Of a DNA stretch of 64,000 bases, positions 54,701-64,000 are shown one piece after another (position 1 is the first letter of the stretch; every line of letters begins with the position of its first letter). The stretch comes from Lepiota brunneoincarnata (taxonomy: Eukaryota > Basidiomycota > Agaricomycetes > Agaricales > Agaricaceae): assembly GCA_023014365.1 (NCBI GenBank), contig JAEBUN010000037.1:1-64000 (forward strand), in the 5' to 3' direction. Made by a program: the position numbers and the translations under genes. The notes under the pieces are model-generated. The model was not told the origin of the DNA and ran no database searches. It saw only the letters and a program-made list of their open reading frames with translations.

Positions 54701-57700
54701 ATGGAAAACTACATCCTTGTCAAGACTAACATTACCTTAATGAACACATGGTCAAGAACACATATAACTTCCCCCTCATCTCACACATTCTCAATAAGCT
54801 CCAAGGATTGCAATACTTCACCAAACTTGATATGCAAGCAAGATACAACAATATCCATATACAAAAAGGAGATGAATGGAAAGGAGCCTTCAGGACCCCT
54901 CAAGGACTTTTCAAACCCACAGTCATGTTCTTTGGAATGTGCAACTCCCCAGCAACATTCCAAACCATGATAGACTCATTATTTCAAAAACTCATTGACA
55001 ATGGAGGAGTAATTGTTTACATGGACAATATCCTCATCCATGCCAAGACAAAACAAAAGCTCAGACATCTCATGAAGGAAGTACTCAAGATACTTAAGGA
55101 CAACAATTTATATCTCAAAACCAAGAGGTGTGAATTTGAATGACAACAACTTGAATACCTAGGAGTTATCATCACTCCAGACTCAGTCTCAATGGACCCT
55201 GCAAAACTCAAAGGCATTGCTGAATGGCCAACACCAAATACCCCCTGCAACATATGCAAGTTTATTGGATTCTGCAACTTCTATCGAAAGTTCATACACC
55301 AATACACCACATGGGCCAAGCCCCTCAATGCCCTCATGTCCAGAACCAAGAAATTCGACTGGACAAAAGAATGCCAGAATGCCTTTGACACCCTCAAAAG
55401 GAAATTTCAAAGCAAACCAGTACTAACAGTACTAGATCAAAACAAGCCCTTTGAAATTGAATGTGATGCATCATTATTTGCATCAGGAGCAGTGCTACTT
55501 CAACATGACAGTAATGGAGTTAAACACCCAGTCACCTATTTCTCAAAAGGATTCTCACCAGCCAAATGCAACTACCATTGCTCTGAACAAGAACTATTCA
55601 CCATAATTCAAGCACTCAAAGAATGGTGACACCACATAGAAGGATCCTCCCACAAGACCATTGTATGGTCTGATCATGACAACCTTTGCCAATGGAGAAA
55701 ACCTGAAGATCTTAGCTGAAGACAAGCATGATGGATTGCCTACATGCAACAATTCAATATTGAGATCCAGCATATCCCTGGAAAGAAAAATGGACTAGCA
55801 TATGCTCTTTCAAGACAACCTGACCATGAGCCAAAGACAAAAGATAACAAAAAAGTTGTTGCATTACCTGAAAAATTCTTCACCCCAGAACAGCCTCAAC
55901 ACATCTGTATTATTGATGAAAATACCAAACAGGAAATAAAGAATCTGTGGAAGAAGAAGAAACAGGTCAACATTGCACAAGAAGATGACTCAGGACACCC
56001 ACATGTCCATGGCAAGCTATTTATACCCCAAGATCTAAATCTGAGGCACTGACTGCTACAGTGCATCCATGAGTCACCTACCACAGGACACCCTGGGATT
56101 GCAGAAACAACCAGGAAGATTCAAGAATAGGCCCAGGATGCGATCATTTGTCAAGAACTATGTCCAAGGATGTAGAACTTGCCAACAATACAAAATTAAT
56201 TGCCACCCCCTAAAACCACCACTTCAACTGATCCCTGGACCCTGTTCTACCCATCCATTCTCAAATATCTTGATGGATCTTATCACAGGCCTACCCCTGG
56301 ACAGACCCCATGATTCTATACTGGGTGTGGTAGACCAGCTAATGAAGGGGATAATTCTAGAACCTACTGTGAAGACTGCCAATGTGGACAAGATTGCCAA
56401 GATTCTTATCAAACAGCTATTGTCTACATTTGGCCTCCCTGGTTCACTGATTGCGACCTCAGATTTGCTGCCAAATCCATGAAAGAATTCTATAAACAGC
56501 TTGAAATTGAACAAGCACTCTCCACAGCCTACCACCTGCAGACAGATGGCCAAACAGAGTGATTCAATCGAGAAATTGAGCTATACCTTGGTGTCTACTG
56601 TTCATCAAACCCAAACAAATGGGCAAAAGCACTCCCACTCCTGGAATATGTCCACAACTCAGAAACACATGCTGAACATCAGCATACCCCATTTGAACAC
56701 CTCTATGGATCAAGCCCCAAGGGATTTCTGACCTCCAAGGAGCCAACAAACATTCCAGCAATAGGAGAGAAGTTTAAATACCTTGCCAAGATATGCCAAG
56801 AAGCTCAAACTGTGCATGAACAAGCCAGACTAAAAATGGCTGCAAGATATAACAGGCCAGATATCAATCTAAAAGTTGGACAAAAGGTTTGGCTGGACAA
56901 CTGCAACCCCCCAATTCAGTATGCCTCAAAGAAACTGGCCCAATGCCAAGAAGGTCCCTTCATCATTACAAAAAAACTTGGACCCATCACCTATGAGCTA
57001 AAATTACCTGTTAGGGGAATATAAGTGGCCAGAACCAATTTGATATTCAAGTGCCAATAATAATTGGGATGGGTGCTACTTACATACAAATAGCAGTCTG
57101 CACACAGACTGGGTAACCAAACACTATGTAGCTACCAGAATATAATGTGCACAAACAACATACAATGAAAGTAGTAGATAAGATCATACAAGGGATTGGG
57201 CTCAGGGACAGGGGTGACTGAAGGCTGAGGCTGGGCTCAGGCATTAGGCATCAGCTAGATAGGCCAGGCTCAGGCATTGGGCATTAGGTATTGGCTAGAT
57301 AGGCCAAGCCCATACACCACCACCCTAGACCTCTAGATGTACCTTGCATAAGGGGGAGTGCATGCTGGCACCAATCCCCTTACATTACCCATCAAATGGA
57401 AGATCCATAACAAGTTTCATGCAAGCCTCCTAATGCCTGCAGAAGAGAACAATACACATAGGGAATACAACACAGCCCCACCACCCAACCTTGTAAATGG
57501 AGAAGAAGAATACAAGGTTGAGTCATTGCTGTGCCACAGAAGGATCTGGAACAAGTATCAATTCCTAGTCAGATGGAAAGGATACCTTCCTACCGAGGAT
57601 TCCTGGGAGTCTGAAGCAAACCTGGAGGACACCAAGGAAATCATCAAGCAGTATAAAGGGGCTCATGAACTAGACAACCCCACCAATGACCCAACAACCC

Positions 57701-57804
57701 AACTCCCAAGCAACCACTCCAGACCTCCCAGAGCCAGACAACAATGGACGCCTCCTCATCCAGGAAAGAATCATATCCCTGGCAAACTGTGTCACAGGAA
57801 ATAG
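54701..57804 (+). pseudogene. K fragment pol (RT, RNase H, integrase, chromodomain)
   Basis: Open pieces: 54748-55143 (RT with YMDN in place of YMDD, so the catalytic motif is lost), 55192-55629 (RNase H start, IECDAS), 55744-56052, 56069-56482 (integrase), 56501-56731, 56812-57008, and 57385-57804 (chromodomain YKVESLLCHRRIW, LVRWKGY). Many stops are TGA where the intact K copy has CGA or another arginine codon, e.g. 56560-56562 in the TERFN motif. Confidence 0.9.
57009..57384 (+). repeat. 376-bp solo LTR-like insertion in K integrase
   Basis: It starts TGTTAGGGGA and ends TCCCCTTACA, with nearly inverted termini, flanked by TTACC at 57004-57008 and 57385-57389. Removing it and one TTACC restores continuity with the intact K sequence. 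It contains short ggctcaggcatt / ggctagataggcca repeats at 57235-57315. No coding capacity. Copia-like by its TGTTAG/CTTACA ends. Confidence 0.85.
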
Positions 57805-58104
57805 CCAACCTGGCCCTGCCACCAATACCACTAACAGCCAACCAGACAGGCCCAACAGTCCTTATATCATCCAGCATACCTTCCTTCCCCCCAATCAACC
57901 CAAAGTATGATCCATCCTTTTACATGAGGTTCCCTTTTATATTGCAGGAACCCATCTTAAATGTGACCCAATGCGGGTACCCCTGGTCATCACCTCCTGG
58001 AAGACATTTACTGCTCTTCTGTATCACAAGTGCCTCATCCATGACTGAGCAACCAAATTCCAAGAATTATGCACTACTATTCTTTCTAGCACAACAGAGG
58101 AACA
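57686..58104 (+). pseudogene. K fragment: starts of the two overlapping post-pol ORFs
   Basis: ORF a is open 57686-57910 and stops at a TGA that is CGA in the intact copy. ORF b is open from 57744 to the break at 58104. Both start codons and the overlap are conserved with 38089 and 38147. This copy is the best internal control for whether both frames were under selection. Confidence 0.7.
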
Positions 58105-58403
58105 TGTTAGAGCACCCAAACGCATTCCTGAGACCATGGGACTCAATGTGAGGGTTGAGACTCAACAGCAACACAACCCTGTGGTCTTGGCCCTCCTTGC
58201 TTGCCACGTAGATATACTCTGTCCATGCTATCACTCTCTTGGACATGAACATTCAACCACATAGGATACTACTTAACCTAGACCTTTCATTTAAGACAAC
58301 TTCCCTCAGTTCTCATTGTAAATGAGTGCTGAGGTAAGCTCCATAAATTATCCCACTTGTCCCCACAGATGTTAATGCTATGTAGTTTTTAATCTTTCTT
58401 ACA
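58105..58403 (+). repeat. Copia 5' LTR (299 bp)
   Basis: TGTTAGAGCA at the start, TTTCTTACA at the end, followed directly by the primer site. It joins the K fragment at 58104. GAACA (58100-58104) may be the left target duplication; the right one is outside. An intron-like GTAAGC...CACAG stretch lies at about 58333-58370. Confidence 0.7.
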
Positions 58404-58415
58404 GGTTATGGGCCC
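58404..58415 (+). other. Copia primer site complementary to initiator tRNA-Met anticodon arm
   Basis: GGTTATGGGCCC is the reverse complement of GGGCCCATAACC, the anticodon region of initiator tRNA-Met with its CAT anticodon. Drosophila copia and fungal copia-type elements use such an internal half-tRNA primer. Confidence 0.75.
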
Positions 58416-58466
58416 TGCCTTTTAAAATTTCTTGGACAGAAATTTGATTCACTCCTTTTACCAAAA

Positions 58467-59246
58467 ATGTCTACAACCACAGCCATTAGCGACATGCTTC
58501 CCTCATCTGTTCCCAAGTTAGAGCAGTCTGGGGCAAACTGGGCTCAGTTCATACTGATATTCAGGTCAGCTGCTAGGGGAAAGGGCCTCTGAGGCCATTT
58601 CAATGGGAGCAAGGCTCAGCCAGTTTCTTCCATACCCTCTGTCACCATTTTGGCTCCTTCCACCACCCCATCCTCAACCACTGGCACTACTGCCACCCCA
58701 CAGCAAGCCATTGTCCTTGGCACCCCCTTGGAGGTCCTTGAATGGGAAAGACATGAAAATGTCATGCAGTCATTACTGGCCCAACACATCCCATATTCAA
58801 CTCTTATAGTTGTTGACAATGAGCCTACAGTCAAGGACATGTGGGATACAATCACAAAGGAATACACATACAAGAGTACCTTTTCCTGTTCACATCTACA
58901 TTGTGAATTCCTGTCTGCCCACTGCCAAGACAAAGGAGATGTCCACCAGTTTCTAAATGAACTCTGTGTGAAGTGATCTGAACTCTCAGCTGTAGGGGTA
59001 CCAATCAGTGATGAGGACTACCAAAGCACCATCATTCAGTCCTTACCTCACCATCTCTCCACCTATGCATCCAATCAGTTATCTTCAGCCATGCTGTACT
59101 CCCACCTCAACAATACCCAAAACAACACCATTGACCCAGACCTGTTGATCATGATGATCTGTGATGAATGGGAGTGTTCACGCACCCGAATTAGGGGTCA
59201 GCAAAAGTGTTATCAGAAGTCTTATCAGAAGGACAGTTACTTTTAG
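58467..59246 (+). pseudogene. Copia gag, truncated by the S element
   Basis: ATG at 58467 (MSTTTAISDMLPSS). The pattern NWAQFILIFRSA...KGL-stop-GHFNG and later VKDMWDTITKEY, VHQFLNELCVK, DEDYQSTIIQSLPHH is that of copia-type gag (UBN2-like). Stops at about 58588 and 58974 interrupt it. It is cut at 59246 by the S LTR. Confidence 0.75.
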
Positions 59247-59897
59247 TGTCATATCCATGCCAACTATAAGTCTAATCACTTAAACTTCGGCTTCTCGACT
59301 CCACGTGTGTTCCACACAACAACCCTCTGCCCTCCGACTCGGCCCCGACTCACTCCAACCGCAACCCACTGCCCTGATCACGCGACCACCTCCACACGTG
59401 CCGTAGTCACCTGAACCTCGCTGTCTCTATTTCCCCGTCTCCATTTCCCGTCCATAGTCAAGATACGTTACCAGTCTCCATATCCGTACCGGTCTCCATT
59501 TCGTTTGTAATCTGTTTGTAACCATATGGGTCTCCGCTTCACTCCGCACGTAGTCAGTACGAGTCATAGTTCGTAAGGCCAGTAGTATATATACCGTAGG
59601 TACTTGGCTTGTACTCCTCAGTCTGATAATCGAATCGAGCAGCGGACCAGCTCCCTGTTCCATATCCTCTCCTCTCTCCTGCCTCGCTCCGCTTTGGCTC
59701 CGACTTCCTGAAATACGGACTAGGACAGTAGGAGGGCACAGCACATAAGCTGAGGCCGCAAGTCCAACCCTCCGCCCGACGTACTCCGCCTCGGTCCCGA
59801 AGTCTACGTACTGACTTCGCCCTGTCCCCCGGTTACCTTATACCAAGGATACCACCCCGACCCTCCGCTTCGGTCCCGACCCGCACCGGCTCTAACA
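59247..59897 (+). repeat. Family S 5' LTR (651 bp)
   Basis: TGTCATATCC to GGCTCTAACA. TATATATA is at 59586-59593. The predicted transcript start lies about 34 nt downstream, at AGTCTGATAAT (59620-59630), which is complementary to the primer site. Confidence 0.93.
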
Positions 59898-59899
59898 GT

Positions 59900-59910
59900 A
59901 TTATCAGACT
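59900..59910 (+). other. S primer-binding site, self-priming type
   Basis: ATTATCAGACT, 2 nt after the LTR, is the exact 11-nt reverse complement of 59620-59630 in the LTR. Length and geometry match Tf1 self-priming. Confidence 0.7.
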
Positions 59911-59950
59911 CAAACTTCTCCTGTCCACCACACTCTGAATTTTTCTAACC

Positions 59951-61357
59951 ATGGTCTCTCGAACAGTTACCCGTACTCGCACTCTGGTAACTCCAGCCGC
60001 TCGCCGTAGCAAACGCATCACTCGACAACCTCCTTCCGAGGAACTGCAACCCGACTCCCCGAGGGCTTCTCGCTCTCACCAACAATCGATTGCACCCTCG
60101 ACCCCAGACCGTTTCTCTGAAGATATACAACCTTCAGTATTCCGGACTCCCGACGGCCCCGACGACGGCCCCGACCCCAATCCTGATCCCAGCGACCCTG
60201 GTGATCCCGACGACTACCCTGACAATGGGGACGGGCCCCCGGGCGACGACGAACCATCAGACAACGGCGACAACAACAACAACATCCCACCTGGCAACAC
60301 CCGAGACGACCATGATAGACTCATACTCCGAGTTTTCCAATGCATAGCCGATCAAATGGACGGCCGTGGGAACTCTCAACCCCCACAGCCTCCCCGAACC
60401 CCCCGTACCAAGGCTCGCGAACCTGACATCTTTACAGGTTCCGACCCCACCAAACTCAAACCTTTCCTCTTCCAATGTCGACTCTACTTCCGTACTAACC
60501 CGGCCCAGTTCGCTATCCCCGCCACCAAGGTCAACTTCGCGTTGACGTACCTTACCGGCGTGGCCCAGCAACACTTCGAAATCGGCCTCGACGAGGCCGA
60601 CAACCACGGAATAATGCATGATTGGATCGAGGACTGGGACCAGTTCACCCTGGAACTGCAGACCAATTTTGGTCCCGCGGATCCGACCGGAGAAGCTGCT
60701 GAGCAGCTCGACTCCCTCCGAATGCGCTACGACGAGAAGATCGCCGTCTACAACGTCGATTTCCTCCGTCTAGCTGGCCAACTCCGCTGGGGTGACGAGG
60801 TATTCTGTCACCGCTACTACAAAGGCCTCCCCGACCGCATCCAGGACATTCTGTCCAATCGGCCCGACGGCAAGCCCGACACCTTCATCGAAATGCAAGC
60901 AGCAGCGATGAAGATCGATGCTCGCTACTGGGAATGCCAACGCGAGAAGGCCCGCGCCAAAGCCGCTTCGGACCCGACCGCCTCTAGGAAACCTGGAGGC
61001 AACCCATCCCCTTCCACCGCGACAAACCATCAACCTGCCGCCAAGCCTGCCAACAGTAACAACAAAGGCAGCACCCCCAGTAATAACATCTTCAAGGGCA
61101 ATCCGCCCAACCCGTCCGCCGGTCAGAAATCGGCCCCGCCAAAGTCCGACCTTACTAGTAAACTTGGCAAGGACGGTAAATTAACCCCCGAGGAACGTCA
61201 ACGACGTTTCGACAATAACCTCTGCCTTGTCTGCGCAGATCCCAATCACAGGGCTGCTAACTGCGACAAGAAAAAATTCCCTGATGCCAAGGCTAAAGGC
61301 CGACAGGCTCAGCTCCCCGAGACAGACGCGCCGGCTCTCCCGAGCTCGGAAAAATAG
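59951..61357 (+). CDS. S gag (468 aa)
   Basis: ATG at 59951 in a good context (aaccATGG), 53 nt after the LTR. A Pro/Asp-rich N terminus (residues 70-125, PDPNPDPSDPGDPDDYP) is followed by a gag capsid-type domain (residues about 135-300: FTGSDPTKLKPFLFQCRLYF, WIEDWDQFTLELQTNF). A CCHC knuckle CLVCADPNHRAANC (C-x2-C-x4-H-x4-C) lies near residue 430. The stop at 61355-61357 follows GAA AAA. Pol is in the -1 frame. Assembles the particle by family. Confidence 0.93.
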   Translation: MVSRTVTRTRTLVTPAARRSKRITRQPPSEELQPDSPRASRSHQQSIAPSTPDRFSEDIQPSVFRTPDGPDDGPDPNPDPSDPGDPDDYPDNGDGPPGDDEPSDNGDNNNNIPPGNTRDDHDRLILRVFQCIADQMDGRGNSQPPQPPRTPRTKAREPDIFTGSDPTKLKPFLFQCRLYFRTNPAQFAIPATKVNFALTYLTGVAQQHFEIGLDEADNHGIMHDWIEDWDQFTLELQTNFGPADPTGEAAEQLDSLRMRYDEKIAVYNVDFLRLAGQLRWGDEVFCHRYYKGLPDRIQDILSNRPDGKPDTFIEMQAAAMKIDARYWECQREKARAKAASDPTASRKPGGNPSPSTATNHQPAAKPANSNNKGSTPSNNIFKGNPPNPSAGQKSAPPKSDLTSKLGKDGKLTPEERQRRFDNNLCLVCADPNHRAANCDKKKFPDAKAKGRQAQLPETDAPALPSSEK

Positions 61358-63789
61358 TCGGCGGTCCTCAGGCCTCTGCACAGACTGAGGATCGCATTGA
61401 ACTCTGCTGTGCTCCAGAGAGTTTCCGTCTCAATGCGTCCGCTCTTTCCGACCCGAACTCCTTTCATATCACATTAACTTCTCCTTTAATTACTTCTGTA
61501 TCTTCTGTCTCCGCTTCCGTACTCTCCGCTTCGGACCCGATTTCTACAACGGACAATGTAGTTAGTTCTGATTTCTCTTCTCTTTCTCCTTTCAAAGCCC
61601 TTGTTGATAGTGGTTCTACTCACTGTTTTGTGGACTCATCTTTTGTTCGTTCTCATAGTATTCCAACCTCGTCCATCCCGGCTATTGAACTTCGGTTATT
61701 TGATGGGACCTCAAACGCCTACATTACGGAGCTTGCGCAACTGCCTGTATCCTTCCCCTCCGGTGAATCTATCATTTTGGACACTTATGTCACCCGGCTC
61801 GACTCTTCCTGTTCTGTGGTCTTAGGACACAACTGGCTCACCCGCTACAATCCGTTGATTGACTGGGCTTTGGGCAGTATTACTTTCCGGCCATCCCTAC
61901 TCGAGAATCCTGCTTCCGTCTCTACCTGCGTCGCACCCGCATCGGCTCCGCCTATGGCCGCCCCTGACTCCCCTGACCTAGGTTCACCACCCCTGTCCGG
62001 GACCTCGTCCCAATCTGTCCCCCTTGCGAAACCGCACATCTCCTTGATAAACGCTCCTGCCTTTATCCGTGCTGCCAAGCTCCCTGGCTCCCAACAATTC
62101 CGAATCAATCTTTCCGCCGCCTCCGCATCGGCCGCGTCCTCTTCTGTCTCCAAGGAACCGCCTGACCTCTCGTCTATCCCCGAGGAATACCACGAGTTCG
62201 CTGACGTTTTCAGTAAATCGCGTGCTGACACACTTGCTCCACACCGCCCTTACGACCTCCAGATTAACCTAGAGGATGGCGGTCAGCCTCCGGTCGGTAC
62301 CATTTACTCTCTTTCACAATCGGAGCTTGGAGCTCTACGTGATTTTATTGACGAACATTTATCTATTGGTTTCATCCGCCCCTCCACTTCCCCTCATGGA
62401 GCCCCGGTCCTCTTCGTCAAGAAAAAGGACGGCTCCCTCCGCTTATGCGTTGATTTTAGAGGTCTCAACCGTATCACCAAGAAGGACCGCTATCCCCTTC
62501 CGCTCATCTCCGACCTCTTAGACTCCCCTCGCAAAGCTCGCGTATATACCAAGATCGACCTCCACCACGCCTACCATCTTGTCCGCGTTGCTGACGGCGA
62601 CGAATGGAAGACCGCCTTTCGGACCCGCTACGGCTCCTTCGAATGGATGGTTATGCCTTTCGGCCTCACCAATGCCCCCGCCACCTTCCAGCGGTTCATG
62701 AACGATATATTCAAGGACATGCTCGACGTCTGCGTTACTATCTACCTTGACGACATTCTGATATACTCCGACAACCATAGTATCCATCGTGACCAAGTCA
62801 AGGAGGTCCTCAAGCGGCTCCGCCAACACGGTCTATACGCCCGCCCTGACAAATGCCAGTTCCACTCTGACACAGTGGAATATCTCGGCTACATTCTCTC
62901 CCCCGACGGCCTCCGAATGGACCAATCTAAAGTCAAGACCATCCAGGAGTGGCCTGAGCCTAAGAAAGTCAAGGACATCCAGTCCTTCTTAGGCTTCGCC
63001 AATTTCTACCGTCGCTTCATTCACGGATACTCCGACATCGTCGTTCCGCTCACTCGCCTCACCCGCAAAGACGTGAAGTGGAATTTTACTGATGGTTGTC
63101 GCGAGGCCTTTAACTCCCTGAAGGAAGCATTTATCTCCGCCCCCGTCCTCACTCCTTGGGTCCCCGACGCTCAGATCATTGTCGAGACCGACGCCTCCGA
63201 CTACGCCCTTGCGGCAATCCTCTCTATCGTCACCGACGATGGGGAGGTCCATCCCGTTGCATTCCATTCCCGCACCTTTAACACGGCCGAACTCAACTAT
63301 GACACTCACGACAAGGAACTCCTGGCGATATTCGAAGCCTTTTGCATCTGGCGGCACTATCTCGAAGGTGCCCCCCTTGCTATTGATGTGGTCACTGACC
63401 ACAAGAACCTCGAATACTTCTGCACCACCAAGATCCTGACTCGCCGCCAAGCTCGTTGGTCCGAGTTCCTATCCCAATTCCACCTCGTCATCCGTTTCCG
63501 ACCCGGCCGCCTCGGCACCAAGCCTGACGCCCTAACTAGACGATGGGACGTCTACCCTAAAGGGGGGAATAGCGACTATGCATCGGTCAACCCGCACAAC
63601 TTCCGGCCTGTGTTCACTCACGAACAGCTCGCGGCCTCCGTCCGTGCCACCACTCTTTACGCCCCTTCCCTTCGCGCAGCTGTAGTCATGGACCTCGATC
63701 AGCTACACCGCGATATTCTCGCCGCCCCTACCAGCGGATCCGACCGCTTCCACCCATCTTGCCAGCCCAGAAGGCCGTTGGTCAGTTAA
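61357..63789 (+). CDS. S pol: protease, RT, RNase H (frameshifted before integrase)
   Basis: The open frame extends upstream of the first GTG-initiated call (61630) to the gag stop. Protease VDSGSTHCF is at about 61603-61629. RT has LCVDFRGLN, MPFGLTNAPATFQ and YLDD (62743-62754). RNase H starts IIVETDASDYALAA, with VVTDHKNLEYF. It ends at TAA 63787-63789. The integrase continues in the next frame (see below), so a 1-nt loss near 63735-63747 has broken the chain or is a sequence error. No chromodomain can be judged because the 3' end is outside. Confidence 0.9.
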   Translation, partial: VGGPQASAQTEDRIELCCAPESFRLNASALSDPNSFHITLTSPLITSVSSVSASVLSASDPISTTDNVVSSDFSSLSPFKALVDSGSTHCFVDSSFVRSHSIPTSSIPAIELRLFDGTSNAYITELAQLPVSFPSGESIILDTYVTRLDSSCSVVLGHNWLTRYNPLIDWALGSITFRPSLLENPASVSTCVAPASAPPMAAPDSPDLGSPPLSGTSSQSVPLAKPHISLINAPAFIRAAKLPGSQQFRINLSAASASAASSSVSKEPPDLSSIPEEYHEFADVFSKSRADTLAPHRPYDLQINLEDGGQPPVGTIYSLSQSELGALRDFIDEHLSIGFIRPSTSPHGAPVLFVKKKDGSLRLCVDFRGLNRITKKDRYPLPLISDLLDSPRKARVYTKIDLHHAYHLVRVADGDEWKTAFRTRYGSFEWMVMPFGLTNAPATFQRFMNDIFKDMLDVCVTIYLDDILIYSDNHSIHRDQVKEVLKRLRQHGLYARPDKCQFHSDTVEYLGYILSPDGLRMDQSKVKTIQEWPEPKKVKDIQSFLGFANFYRRFIHGYSDIVVPLTRLTRKDVKWNFTDGCREAFNSLKEAFISAPVLTPWVPDAQIIVETDASDYALAAILSIVTDDGEVHPVAFHSRTFNTAELNYDTHDKELLAIFEAFCIWRHYLEGAPLAIDVVTDHKNLEYFCTTKILTRRQARWSEFLSQFHLVIRFRPGRLGTKPDALTRRWDVYPKGGNSDYASVNPHNFRPVFTHEQLAASVRATTLYAPSLRAAVVMDLDQLHRDILAAPTSGSDRFHPSCQPRRPLVS

Positions 63790-64000
63790 TGATAAAGGTT
63801 TCCTCCTCTTAGACGACAGAATCTACGTCCCTGACGCCGACAATCTCCGACTTCGGATCCTCCAGTACAAGCATGATCACGTCCTAGCCGGCCACTTCGG
63901 TCAGAATAAAACGCTGGAACTCATCCGGCGCGAATACACCTGGCCTAGCGTCCGCACCTTCGTCAAGGATTTCTGTAAGTCTTGCGTCACCTGTATGAGG
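63748..64000 (+). pseudogene. S pol continuation: integrase zinc domain, +1 frame, runs off window
   Basis: In frame with the last base triplet of the window: HLASPEGRWSVNDKGF, LLDDRIYVPDADN, then an HHCC-type zinc domain with HDHVLAGHFGQ and CKSCVTC. It directly continues the RNase H end of the previous entry if one base is added near 63740. Confidence 0.85.

Larger units (their letters stand above)
54691..58104 (+). mobile_element. Decayed family K fragment (RT to post-pol ORFs)
   Basis: It aligns with 35460-38505 of the intact K element, starting at the KKDGK motif of RT directly after the LINE A-run and ending where a copia LTR begins. CpG has largely become TpG/CpA. It contains a small deletion near 56115-56140 (integrase zinc domain) and a 376-bp LTR insertion at 57009-57384. 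Confidence 0.9.
58105..59246 (+). mobile_element. Ty1/copia element, 5' LTR and gag only
   Basis: The LTR (58105-58403), primer site and gag are followed by the S element inserted at 59247. The pol part is not in the window and may lie beyond the S element. Confidence 0.75.
59247..64000 (+). mobile_element. Family S Ty3/Gypsy element, 3' part outside window
   Basis: 5' LTR, self-priming site, gag and pol in order, CpG-rich and nearly intact. It inserted into copia gag; TTTAG (59242-59246) should recur after its 3' LTR beyond the window. Three solo LTRs of the same family lie at 12484, 14925 and 24257. Confidence 0.93.

Noticed and set aside
54691..58104. Classical RIP as the cause of the decay
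   Set aside because: The visible changes cluster at CpG, and the K LTR pair differs only at CpG. CpA-directed RIP would leave a different context. A dinucleotide count would settle it.

Overview
The window looks like a transposon graveyard from a filamentous fungus, most likely an agaricomycete basidiomycete. I see no host housekeeping gene, tRNA, rRNA or CRISPR array. The organism call is inference. It rests on the density of Ty3/Gypsy chromoviruses, a LINE with an RNase H-like tail, a copia fragment with an initiator-Met half-tRNA primer site, introns of about 50-60 nt with GT/AG ends, a GAL4-type Zn2Cys6 cluster, and C-to-T decay concentrated at CpG.

I use working family names. T is a large (about 13.3 kb) Ty3/Gypsy element with 1.3 kb LTRs (TGATACGCC...CCTTTTCA). 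K is a chromovirus with 698-bp LTRs (TGTTATGAAC...GGATCATAACA). S is a Gypsy element with about 0.65 kb LTRs (TGTCATATCC...GGCTCTAACA). G is a very degenerate Gypsy element on the minus strand.

Layout: 1-9829, T copy A (+), cut by the window edge, with its 3' LTR at 8530-9829. 10116-14096, T copy B fragment (gag and protease), split by an S solo LTR. 14439-15813, a K solo LTR split by another S solo LTR. 15814-17562, nothing recognisable. 17563-18784, a T solo LTR (-). 19107-42678, T copy C (-), which holds an S solo LTR (24257-24917) and, inside its gag, a T solo LTR (30763-40312) that itself holds a complete K element (31802-40043). 42679-50930, element G (-). About 51440-52300, LTR-like repeats. 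About 52440-54690, a LINE (+). 54691-58104, a decayed K fragment with a 376-bp LTR insert. 58105-59246, a copia 5' LTR and gag. 59247-64000, an S element (+) running off the window.

The most unusual content is in family T. Between its integrase and its polypurine tract lie two antisense genes. By manual exon joining in copy A, each has six exons and a clean frame (587 and 358 codons). One encodes a canonical Zn2Cys6 DNA-binding cluster. The same family is studded with the palindrome TAAGCTTA: I count 59 copies by eye in about 29 kb of T sequence and none in the other roughly 35 kb. This invites the hypothesis of an element-encoded factor that recognises its own element. Family K adds two long overlapping ORFs after pol, one of which runs on into the 3' LTR. 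K and S both carry primer sites complementary to the predicted start of their own transcript (Tf1/sushi-type self-priming), while T has a tRNA-style TGG site. All five differences between the two K LTRs are CpG transitions.
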